Shown here: in pieces, positions 29,310 to 37,362 of the stretch | How the letters are laid out: each line of letters opens with the position of its first letter | How positions within the stretch are numbered: the stretch's first letter is position 1 | Assembly: GCA_013152475.1 (NCBI GenBank) | Contig: JAADGH010000113.1 | Span: 1 to 38,231 of the forward strand | Direction: 5' to 3' | Source: Planctomycetota bacterium | GTDB taxonomy: Bacteria > Planctomycetota > Brocadiia > JAADGH01 | DNA: 38,231 bases | Notes under the pieces: generated by a model | What the model was told of the DNA's origin: nothing | The model's database searches: none | Seen by the model: the letters and a program-made list of their open reading frames with translations, nothing else | Translations under genes and position numbers: made by a program

Positions 29310-30582
29310 AATACGTCATCCCCAACTTTTCCGCCTGTTCCCGTTCGTAGAACTCCCGGATGTCCACTATCACCGGCTTGCGTTTCATCCGCTCCTTCAG
29401 CGTGCGGAGGGAGATGCGCTTGAATGCCTGATGGGGTGTGCCGACGACGACCACGTCGTACCCTTTTCCGACGCGGTCAAACTCCGTGAGCAGTGGCGCA
29501 CCAAGATGGACCTCCTGTCCCTCCAGCAGGGGATCGAAGGCGACCGTCTTGATGCCGGACGCCTTCAGTTCGGTGATGACATCGCCGATCTTCGAGTTGC
29601 GTGTATCGGCCACGTTCTCCTTGAATGTTACGCCCATGACCAGGGCCTTCGATTTTTTGAGTACCTTGCCCGCTTGATTGAGCCCCCGGACGGCGAGCGC
29701 GACCACGTGGCGGGACATGTTGTCGTTGATTTCGCGTCCGGCGAGGATCACGCGCGGGTGGTAGCCGAGCTCCAGAGCCTTGTGCGTGAGGTAGTATGGA
29801 TCGACGCCGATGCAGTGGCCTCCAACGAGTCCGGGATAGTAACGGTGGAAGTTCCACTTCGTCGCCGCCGCGTCGAGGACCTCGGAGGTCTTCAGATTCA
29901 GTCTCTCGAAAATCAGCGACAGCTCGTTCATCAGGGCGATGTTCAGGTCGCGCTGGATGTTTTCGATCACCTTCGCCGCCTCGGCCGTCTTGATCGAGGG
30001 CGCCTTGTAGACGCCGGCCTTGACAATGGCAGAATAAACCCGGGCCACTTCGTTGAGTGTTGCCTTGTCCATGCCCGATACCACTTTCACAATGTTTGGA
30101 ATCGTGTGTTCCTTGTCGGCGGGGTTCACGCGCTCGGGGCTGTATCCGATCTTGAAATCGCGGCCGCATGTAAGGCCCGACGCGCGCTCGAGTATCGGCG
30201 CACATATCTCTTCCGTGACGCCGGGATAGACGGTCGATTCGAAGACGACGATAGTCCCTTTGGCCATGTGCTTTCCCACCAGCTCGCTGGCGCTCTCCAG
30301 GTGGCTCAGGTCCGGGATCTTGTGCCGGTCGATAGGCGTGGGCACGCACACGATCACGAAGTTGCGCGAGCCGATGTCGCTCGGATCCTTGGTGAAGCGA
30401 ATCTTGGACTGCCTGATTTCGCGTTTCGGAAGCTCACCATTCGCGTCGATTCCCTTTTGGAGTTCTGCGATGCGTCGTTCGTCAGTGTCGAATCCCATCG
30501 CCGGGCCGTGCTTGCCGAATTCCACGACCAGGGGCAGGCCGACATATCCGAGGCCGACAACGCATATGTCTCTTTTTTTCAT
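29299..30582 (-). CDS. Nucleotide-sugar dehydrogenase (UDP-HexNAc/UDP-glucose 6-dehydrogenase family)
   Basis: A 427-residue NAD-dependent enzyme that oxidises C6 of a UDP-sugar to the uronate. It has an N-terminal Rossmann motif VVGLGYVGLPL, a central block EAAKVIENIQRDLNIALMNE (Lys near 204), catalytic Cys257 in GLVGGHCIGVDPYYL and a C-terminal UDP-binding domain (GVTFKENVADTRNSKIGDV). The GGHCIGVDPYYL form and the length fit TviB/WbpA/WbpO-type HexNAc dehydrogenases better than UDP-glucose dehydrogenase. ATG 30582 has AGGTGA upstream; an in-frame ATG at 30615 has none. The product would feed capsule, O-antigen or exopolysaccharide synthesis, in keeping with the converging GT2-ACP operon. 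Confidence 0.92.
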   Translation of the reverse strand: MKKRDICVVGLGYVGLPLVVEFGKHGPAMGFDTDERRIAELQKGIDANGELPKREIRQSKIRFTKDPSDIGSRNFVIVCVPTPIDRHKIPDLSHLESASELVGKHMAKGTIVVFESTVYPGVTEEICAPILERASGLTCGRDFKIGYSPERVNPADKEHTIPNIVKVVSGMDKATLNEVARVYSAIVKAGVYKAPSIKTAEAAKVIENIQRDLNIALMNELSLIFERLNLKTSEVLDAAATKWNFHRYYPGLVGGHCIGVDPYYLTHKALELGYHPRVILAGREINDNMSRHVVALAVRGLNQAGKVLKKSKALVMGVTFKENVADTRNSKIGDVITELKASGIKTVAFDPLLEGQEVHLGAPLLTEFDRVGKGYDVVVVGTPHQAFKRISLRTLKERMKRKPVIVDIREFYEREQAEKLGMTYFSL

Positions 30583-30630
30583 AATGGCTTCACCTGTTCT
30601 CTTTCTATGGGTCATGTAGCGGCATGGGGA

Positions 30631-32700
30631 TCATTCAGCGGCCCGACACGAGATGCGGACGATTGTGTAAATCTTCACCTCGGGCAGGGCGAAGCGAAGC
30701 ACCCTATTCTTTTTGTCATGGGAGAACTCGATCTGCCTTGCCACGGGGTCGTCTGGGCTGTACGCCGTGACCGAAAACACGCCCCAGTGCTTCGGGGTTC
30801 GGAGAAAGCACAGAACATCCTTCGCCGGGATGATGGCCTTCGGGCCTCGGCTGGGACAGATGTTGTAGTTGACGAAGTGGACCAATAGATCGCCGGAGAG
30901 GTCGGTCCGCCTCATCCGCACATTTACCCGGACATGCCATGCGCCGCGGTAGATTACCTGAAGAGGTCCGGTCTCGATCCCCTGACGAATGCCCTGCGCC
31001 AGGGCCTCATCGTCGAAGTCTCTCGGCGTGTGGACGATCCACCCCTTTCCCAAGGGGACGTGGAGAATGTCTTCCTGCCTATCTTTTGGTCTATTGATCG
31101 TGCGATCTATCCACGTCTTTTCTCTTCGAATACAGCGCTCATCGAAACGGAAGCTGTCCTTGGAGACGACGAGTGTTCCCCCTTGTTTTACGTACTCTTG
31201 AAACGCCAACACCCGCGCCTCGTCGGCGTAGAGAAGGGCGGGGACGATGACGGCTCGATACCTGGACAAGGTGTTCGGGTTGCAGACGCCGGCGGTGATC
31301 ACCTCGAAGGGAACGCGATGCGTCGCGAGACGACCCATCACAAACTGGGCCTGTGCCACGTGCCGTCCGCCGCCGGGATAGCACTTCTGTCTGCCGAAAA
31401 AAATGACGCCTACGTTGGCATAGGGCGAGGCGTCCCCGAAGAGATCAGCGTGGCTGGACAGAAAGCCCCTGTATTTTCTTTGTGTCGCCGGATCGGAAAA
31501 CATCTTTGCCCCGCCGAAGAAGGGGGGAGAGGCGAAGGCAAGGGTCTCGGCGAAGCCGAGCTCGCGGGTAATCGCATCGCGGGTATGGATGTTGATCGCC
31601 AGCTTCGGCCTTTGCATGATGGCGGCGGCGCACTTGAGCGGGATGATATTGTTCTCACTCTGTCGCTGGCAGATGCCGTCTATGATCTGGGTCTCCTGCA
31701 CTCCTGGAATGTTGAACGCCCGGCCCCGGCCTGCAGCGTCGAAGCAGAAGTAGTCTCCCACGTCCGCGAACTGCTCGAGTTTCCACAGATCGATGCCTTT
31801 CAGGGCAAGTTGCACTCTCTTTTTTCCGCAGGCTTCCCGCATCGCGGCAAGGAGTTCCTTTAGCATCAACTGCCGAAAGAGCATCGTTTCGACGCCGGCA
31901 AAAGTCTCCTTCTCCTCACTAAGACGGATCTTCTCGATACCCTTGCCGAAGTGTTTCTTGAATTCGGCAGGTCCATACTTTTTCGACAAGTAGGCATGAA
32001 ACCTCGTGCTGCAATGTTGGCAGTGGCAAGGGATTATGATGCAGTGATCCACATAGACGCCGTCGTATCCGGAGTCGATGCAGGATCGGGTAACCTGTTG
32101 CATCCACTCTCGCCAAGCTGGATTGGCGGCGCAGGCGGCGTAGCGCTTCATCGGACGGAGGTAGTCGGGATCAATCGTGTCGCTCACCGGCAGGGGATGG
32201 TCGAATTTGTCCATCGCAAACCACTCCTCGGGGGAGGGGGAGGGTCGTTGGCCGAGGCCGGGGTAATCGCGCCAGTGGCGATAGAACGCAAAGAACCCCG
32301 TCGGCTTGCCGGGTGTGCCGATCAGGGATATCGCCGATGTGTAGGGGAGGACCGACTTGACCCCGGATTCGTGGAGGACCACGTTCAAGCGGCGAAGGAA
32401 TTTGACACGCTCCTCCAGTTCCTTCGGTTTGAGGAGGATGATGTCTTTGACATCCCTTGCGCGGCTGTCGCCTCCGCCGAGCTGGGAGATGGGGCCCATG
32501 GCGCTGTCGAGGGGTACGGCCCTGCCGAGCATCAGTACGTCGGGCGCGTACTCCCTGATCTCCTTGAGGTACTTCGGGTTGTCAAGGTTCGGGGCCCCCA
32601 GTTGGCGCAGGAAAGTCGTGGGCCGCGCGCCATCCGCTCTCGCAGGGCGAATGAGCAACCCTAATGCTATGATCGCTGCCGCAGCCTGTAGCGCTTTCAT
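30631..32700 (-). CDS. Secreted TIM-barrel protein, GH42/beta-galactosidase-like with amidotransferase-like domain
   Basis: A 689-residue exported protein. The signal peptide MKALQAAAAIIALGLL ends at PARA (residue 22). The barrel includes DVLMLGRAVPLDS, GYDGVYVDHCIII followed by a CHCQHC cluster, and YFCFDAAGRG. The CHCQHCSTRF run recalls the Cys cluster that binds zinc in GH42-like enzymes. From about residue 430 (YANVGVIFFGRQKCY to GTLVVSKDS) there is a flavodoxin or glutamine-amidotransferase-like domain like the beta-galactosidase trimerisation domain, then a small beta domain. I cannot pick out the catalytic acids with confidence. ATG 32700 has GAGAG upstream. The sugar dehydrogenase start is 48 bases after its stop. 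Confidence 0.72.
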   Translation of the reverse strand: MKALQAAAAIIALGLLIRPARADGARPTTFLRQLGAPNLDNPKYLKEIREYAPDVLMLGRAVPLDSAMGPISQLGGGDSRARDVKDIILLKPKELEERVKFLRRLNVVLHESGVKSVLPYTSAISLIGTPGKPTGFFAFYRHWRDYPGLGQRPSPSPEEWFAMDKFDHPLPVSDTIDPDYLRPMKRYAACAANPAWREWMQQVTRSCIDSGYDGVYVDHCIIIPCHCQHCSTRFHAYLSKKYGPAEFKKHFGKGIEKIRLSEEKETFAGVETMLFRQLMLKELLAAMREACGKKRVQLALKGIDLWKLEQFADVGDYFCFDAAGRGRAFNIPGVQETQIIDGICQRQSENNIIPLKCAAAIMQRPKLAINIHTRDAITRELGFAETLAFASPPFFGGAKMFSDPATQRKYRGFLSSHADLFGDASPYANVGVIFFGRQKCYPGGGRHVAQAQFVMGRLATHRVPFEVITAGVCNPNTLSRYRAVIVPALLYADEARVLAFQEYVKQGGTLVVSKDSFRFDERCIRREKTWIDRTINRPKDRQEDILHVPLGKGWIVHTPRDFDDEALAQGIRQGIETGPLQVIYRGAWHVRVNVRMRRTDLSGDLLVHFVNYNICPSRGPKAIIPAKDVLCFLRTPKHWGVFSVTAYSPDDPVARQIEFSHDKKNRVLRFALPEVKIYTIVRISCRAAE

Positions 32701-32961
32701 GTTACTCTCTACCGAAGAGAGGCGCCCAGCCCACCCGCTCGACAAAAAACGGTTTGATATTCGGACTCAGGTAAACCAACACATCGTCGAGATAAGGTGC
32801 ATGATGGGCAATTTCTGAAGGTTACTCGGATGGGACGATGTGGTCCAATTCCTTACTCCCCAAAGACATAGCATGATTGCCGATTTCGTGCAAGGAAATT
32901 TTGATTGAAGGCCGTTCCGCGTCCGAGTATTCTGTCGGCTGAAGGAAAGGAGAAACCTTTC
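32701..32961. other. Divergent intergenic region between two secreted-protein genes
   Basis: 261 bases between oppositely oriented exported-protein genes. I find no promoter with both boxes and acceptable spacing on either strand, and no hairpin or repeat. Regulatory sites for both genes should lie here. Confidence 0.4.
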
Positions 32962-35900
32962 GTGATATATTGTAGATTTCCCAAAGCACTCATTTTGGCC
33001 GTGGCGCTCTTGGCCCTCGGGTGCGAGGATGTTTCCATTGTGGTCCCCAAGGACGCGCCGGCGCCGGTCCGGTTTGGGGCCGCAGAGATTGCGGCGGCGC
33101 TGAAGACCAAACGGATTCCGTGCCGCGTCATTGATCCTGCCGGATCGAGTGGGCGCGTGACGATCCTGCTTGCTATGGCAGGCGCCAACGACAAGCAAGT
33201 TCCTGTCCAGGCCGAGTCGTACGCCATAGACAAGACAAGGGCTCAGGCCAGATGCGTGGTCCGCGCCACGGGACGGGGTTCCACCGGCGTGATGTATGCG
33301 GCGCTCGATCTGGCAGAGCAAATCTCCCGTGCCCGGTCGCTGGAGGATATCGAGGCAGACATCGAGGAACGATCTGCCTCTCCCCACCTCCGTATCCGCG
33401 GCGTCAATTTCTTCCTGCTCCGGCGTTCCCTGGAGTCGCCAGATTCCCACTTCCACTCGCTCGACTACTGGCGTCGGTATATAGACATGCTGGCGCGATG
33501 CCGCTTCAATTTTATGGATATTCATGCCTGCTATGATGTTATGACAACGGACTACCCGAATGCGTTTCCCTATCTGATCCGCAGCGACGCCTTCCCGGAG
33601 GCCACGCCCGCCGGTGTGAATCCCGGTAAGAACCTGGCCATGCTCAAGAGTATCATCGCTATGGCGAAAGAACGGGGTATCCGCGTAGGGTTCATGAACT
33701 ACCCCGCCGGGGCGCCGAATGTGCCGGCGAACAAACTGGCCGAATACTCCCGGGAGTGCGCGGCGAAGCTCCTGGATGCCTGTCCCGATCTTGCCCTGTT
33801 CGGTTTTCGTATGGGCGAGTCGGGTCAGGACGCAGGGTTTTTCCGACAGGGGCTCTTGGCCGGCGCGGTCCAGGGCAGGAAGGATATCGACCTGTATACG
33901 CGGACTTGGTTTGTCTCGCGCCGGGAGATCATGGACCTGGCCAGGGACTACCCCGGCCGTTTTTTCGTGGAAATCAAATATGCCGGTGAGCAGCTCGGTC
34001 TGCCATACCTCGTGGCGAGCAACCGGGTCAGCGAATGGGGCAGTTGCTCCTACCAGGCCTACACGAACTATCCCCGCAACTATGACATTATCTTTCAGGT
34101 CATGGCCAACGGCACCCATCGCATCTTCCATTGGGGGGATCCGGACTTCGCCCGCCGCTGCATGAAGTCGTGTTCCTTTGCCGGCGCGGCGGGGTGCTCC
34201 ATCGAAACCATGACGGCCTTCTATCCCCGGACGAACTACTTCGTCAACCGGATCACCTTCGACAAGCCGTACTTCAATTATGCCTTTGAGCGCAACTGGT
34301 TCTGGTACATGGTCTGGGGCCGGACCGCTTACGACCCCGACACGCCGGAGCGCGTCTGGGTCCAGGCGTTCAAAGAACGCTTCGGCGCGGAGGCCGGCGA
34401 GGATGTATACCGCGCGGTGAAGCTCAGCAGCAAGCTGGTTCCGCTGATCTACGCCTACCACTGCATTGGCGCCGATCGCCGACGCATGGCCCCCGAACTG
34501 GAGACGGGAGACGACCACCGAAGGCGGCGGCTGGAGAAGGGCAATGCCCGCGTCGACTGGCAGGGGGATATTCTGGACTTCTCGAAGGTCGGCGTCTTGG
34601 ACGATACCGTCATGGTATCGATTCGACAGTATGCCGAGTCGCTCGTTAAGGGAAATGTGCATGGCAAGTTTGGGCCGGAAGATGCGGCGCAAATGCTCTC
34701 GGATCTCTCTCTGTCTGCCATGGAGCGCATCGAGATGGCGGAGAAGGCCGTGACAAGATCGCGCGACGAGTTCCGGGCCTTTCGAATGGACGTGGAGGCC
34801 CTGCGCCACTTGGCCGTATACTACGCGGAAAAGATCCATGCCGCGCTCGCCATCGAGCTCTACCGGCGGACGCGGTACTACGCCTTCATCGACGATGCGG
34901 CAGCACATGCGCGGAAGGCGATTATCGCGTGGGACGAACTGAGCGCCGTGACGGCCCGGCACTACCGTCCCCTGATCGAGAGACTTCGGATGTGCACCGC
35001 CTACTTCACTTGGGCGGAGGAGGGCCGCCATCTGGCGCGCGATATGGAGACGATCCAGCGGGTGCGCGAGGAGTTTGAGGGCACGCTCCGGGCGAAGTTC
35101 GGGGACGAGATCCGGGACTTCGTCAGAGAGTTGCGGAAGCAGGGTGTGCACACCCGCGAGGAGTTGATGCGCCGGCACAAAGAAATAGAAAGTCACATGG
35201 CCAGGCAGCCCCCGCTGATCGGCCATCTCCCCATCCACCGGGCGCTTCCGAATGCGCCCATCCGTGTTTCCATGACAGTGGGGACCATGGCCGGGAACGT
35301 GTCGGCGTGGCTCTACTATCGCCGCGGGGGAGGGAAGGTCTTCGCGAAAGTTCCCATGGCCCCCCGCGCCGACCGGTACACATTCGCCGGCTTCATTCCC
35401 GCCGCCGCCGCGTCGCCGGGCGTGGTGGAATACTATATTGAAGCGGGCACGGGGCAAGCCAAAGCGCGGTGGCCGGAGAAAGGTCCTGTTGGCGCGCAGC
35501 GTGTGCATATCTCTTCCGACCGCAGTGGTCCCGTCATCGCCCCAATCCCTGTCGAGGAAAATACGCGCGGAAGCAGGGTGAAGCTCAGGGCTCATGTGAC
35601 CGACGATACATCGGTGGCCGCCGTCAAGGCGCACTATAGGCCGATGCCATCCTACTATGGGTGGAAAAGCGTCGAAATGAAGAAGGCGGGCGATTCCTAT
35701 GAGGTGGAGGTCCCGCTCACGCCGGAGGGATTGCTCTACCACTTTGAAGCCGTGGATATGAACGGCAACGCGACGATGGCCCCGGATTTCCTCGAACGAA
35801 CGCCCTACTATGTCATCCGGAGCTGGGAGCCGCGGTGGGTCTCGCATGATTTCATCTCGTTGGAGGAGGGGATGCAGACGTATCAATCCGGCGCGGGCGA

Positions 35901-36273
35901 GCGACCCTTCACCGACAGCGACCTTAAAATCGAGGCGATGTCCATTGCCCTGAAGGGACTGCTCGGGGTTCGGCTTCCTTTTCGGGCGACGCGGTTGGCC
36001 TCGCTCTACAACGGCGGCGGCGTGATGGTGCGATTCAAGCTGGCGTCCCCGGCGCGGATGTTCGTCGGCTTCGGCACACGCGAAATGCGGGGCTGGTGCA
36101 CCCGCCAGCCGGGATGGGTGCCGCTTCCAGACATGCAGGTCAAGGTCGGCAAATCCGCCCTGGATGTGTGTTATCGGGATTATCTTGCCGGGGAGCACTT
36201 GTTCGCATTCGCACATGGGAGCGGGGTGATCCTTGGTTTCAAGAGATTGAGCGACATCAAGGAGAGAAAATGA
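32962..36273 (+). CDS. Giant lipoprotein with GH20/GH67-like N-domain and TIM-barrel region
   Basis: A 1103-residue protein. GTG 32962 has AGGAG 9 bases upstream and gives a compact lipoprotein signal (MIYCRFPKALILAVALLALG, then Cys21); the longer frame from 32905 adds a polar leader with no purpose. Residues 25-130 resemble the GH20b/GH67 N-terminal domain (VVPKDAPAPVRFGAAEIAAA, then GSTGVMYAALDLAEQI). Next comes a barrel-like region (RIRGVNFFLL, YWRRYIDMLARCRFNFMDIH, GIRVGFMNYPAGAP, FGFRMGESGQDAGFF, RFFVEIKYAGEQLGLPYLVA). A helical region follows (about 550-740), then Ig-like beta domains (from 750, AWLYYRRGGGKVF and VKAHYRPMPSYYG). The architecture suggests an exo-glycosidase of the alpha-glucuronidase or hexosaminidase type, but no catalytic pair is certain. 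Its stop overlaps the next start (ATGA). Confidence 0.78.
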   Translation: MIYCRFPKALILAVALLALGCEDVSIVVPKDAPAPVRFGAAEIAAALKTKRIPCRVIDPAGSSGRVTILLAMAGANDKQVPVQAESYAIDKTRAQARCVVRATGRGSTGVMYAALDLAEQISRARSLEDIEADIEERSASPHLRIRGVNFFLLRRSLESPDSHFHSLDYWRRYIDMLARCRFNFMDIHACYDVMTTDYPNAFPYLIRSDAFPEATPAGVNPGKNLAMLKSIIAMAKERGIRVGFMNYPAGAPNVPANKLAEYSRECAAKLLDACPDLALFGFRMGESGQDAGFFRQGLLAGAVQGRKDIDLYTRTWFVSRREIMDLARDYPGRFFVEIKYAGEQLGLPYLVASNRVSEWGSCSYQAYTNYPRNYDIIFQVMANGTHRIFHWGDPDFARRCMKSCSFAGAAGCSIETMTAFYPRTNYFVNRITFDKPYFNYAFERNWFWYMVWGRTAYDPDTPERVWVQAFKERFGAEAGEDVYRAVKLSSKLVPLIYAYHCIGADRRRMAPELETGDDHRRRRLEKGNARVDWQGDILDFSKVGVLDDTVMVSIRQYAESLVKGNVHGKFGPEDAAQMLSDLSLSAMERIEMAEKAVTRSRDEFRAFRMDVEALRHLAVYYAEKIHAALAIELYRRTRYYAFIDDAAAHARKAIIAWDELSAVTARHYRPLIERLRMCTAYFTWAEEGRHLARDMETIQRVREEFEGTLRAKFGDEIRDFVRELRKQGVHTREELMRRHKEIESHMARQPPLIGHLPIHRALPNAPIRVSMTVGTMAGNVSAWLYYRRGGGKVFAKVPMAPRADRYTFAGFIPAAAASPGVVEYYIEAGTGQAKARWPEKGPVGAQRVHISSDRSGPVIAPIPVEENTRGSRVKLRAHVTDDTSVAAVKAHYRPMPSYYGWKSVEMKKAGDSYEVEVPLTPEGLLYHFEAVDMNGNATMAPDFLERTPYYVIRSWEPRWVSHDFISLEEGMQTYQSGAGERPFTDSDLKIEAMSIALKGLLGVRLPFRATRLASLYNGGGVMVRFKLASPARMFVGFGTREMRGWCTRQPGWVPLPDMQVKVGKSALDVCYRDYLAGEHLFAFAHGSGVILGFKRLSDIKERK

Positions 36274-37310
36274 AGGGCACATTTGAATCCGGCTTATTTC
36301 CGAGGGTGGTGACTGTTTGCGCAATTGCGTTTTTTGCCGTGCTGTTCTGCGGGTGTCGTGAGAAGTCCAAACGCTTTGGTGAGGGGCCAGTCGATCTGAC
36401 AAAGTGGACCGCAATCAATTACAGCTATCCCGCCAACAAGCAGCCCACGGCGAATTGGGTGATTAGCGAAGACAAGCTGTCTGTGACACAAGAGGTGAAC
36501 GCGGACCCGTCGATATTCCTCAGCGATCGCAATCTTCTTGACACGTCGATCTCGGGCACGTGGCTCGTCAACAGCTCGAGCGACGACGATTTCATGGGGT
36601 TCGTGTTTGCGTACCAAGATCCCGGCCGTTTCTACCTGTTCGACTGGAAGGGCAAAACGCAGGCCGACTTGGACGTTGGTCGCGCCGAACAAGGCATGTG
36701 CGTCAAGATCGTGACCGCGCCATACTCCGGCAAGCTGGAGCCGGGCAAACCCTTTGACGGGAAGGACCTCTGGCACACGCAAGGCGTCCAGGGCAAGGTG
36801 AGGCTCCTCGATCATGAGCCCACCGAGGGGTGGAAGGCGCACAAGCCCTATCACTTTCGGCTGGACTTCCGCCCGGGGAATTTTCACATTGTCGTCAAAG
36901 ACGGCGACCGCGTCATCTACAACAAAACATTCCAGGATGCCACCTACACGTCGGGTCGCTTCGGTTTCTACAACTTCTCCCAGGGCGGAGTGGCGTACCG
37001 GGGATTTGAGACGAAGAAACTTCCCGCCGAAGGAGTCCAATGGCGGGTGTTTGGCCCACCGGTGGTTTCGTTCATCACCTTTGTCGGGATTGCGTTCACC
37101 ATTGTCATGGTTTTCGGAATAAGCCTCGTTTGGTGGGGTGTTCTTTCCCTCGCTGCGTTTGTGTTGTTCGCGGTGGCGGCAATAGTGGCACTTGTTCTCG
37201 ATCTGGGATTCCTGTGGCTCATCTTGCTTTCCCTCGCTGTTTTTGCTTTACTCGTCCTCTGCCTTGTTTTCGTTGCGATTTGCTGCCGAGGACCGAGTGC
37301 AGCGGGATGA
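36270..37310 (+). CDS. Lipoprotein with thrombospondin C-terminal-like domain and C-terminal membrane helices
   Basis: A 346-residue protein coupled to the giant lipoprotein by a 4-base ATGA overlap; GGAGAG lies upstream. The signal is MKGTFESGLFPRVVTVCAIA, then FFAVLFCGC, with the lipid Cys near 31. Residues 45-250 read like the thrombospondin C-terminal lectin-like sandwich: NLLDTSISGTWLVNSSSDDD, FMGFVFAYQDPGRFYLFDWK, DLWHTQGVQGKVRLLDHEP, GWKAHKPYHFRLDFRPGNFH and SGRFGFYNFSQGGVAYRGFE match that family's order. In animals the domain binds calcium and glycans. After it, three hydrophobic helices (about 262-340) end the protein. A lipobox plus C-terminal helices is an odd double anchor. It may hold glycan for the neighbouring glycosidase-like protein. 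Confidence 0.82.
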   Translation: MKGTFESGLFPRVVTVCAIAFFAVLFCGCREKSKRFGEGPVDLTKWTAINYSYPANKQPTANWVISEDKLSVTQEVNADPSIFLSDRNLLDTSISGTWLVNSSSDDDFMGFVFAYQDPGRFYLFDWKGKTQADLDVGRAEQGMCVKIVTAPYSGKLEPGKPFDGKDLWHTQGVQGKVRLLDHEPTEGWKAHKPYHFRLDFRPGNFHIVVKDGDRVIYNKTFQDATYTSGRFGFYNFSQGGVAYRGFETKKLPAEGVQWRVFGPPVVSFITFVGIAFTIVMVFGISLVWWGVLSLAAFVLFAVAAIVALVLDLGFLWLILLSLAVFALLVLCLVFVAICCRGPSAAG

Positions 37311-37362
37311 TATGGATTGAATGACAGATTACACAGATGCAAGTTCGTTGAAGGAGACGGCT

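Noticed and set aside
28993..30888. A 631-codon plus-strand open frame crossing two genes
   Set aside because: It runs out of frame through hydrolase 1 and antisense through the sugar dehydrogenase; composition is non-protein-like.
32767..36414. A 1215-codon open frame on the minus strand
   Set aside because: It lies opposite the giant lipoprotein gene and covers its promoter region too. The translation is His/Arg/Gly-rich with no fold-like pattern, as expected for an antisense frame in GC-rich coding DNA.
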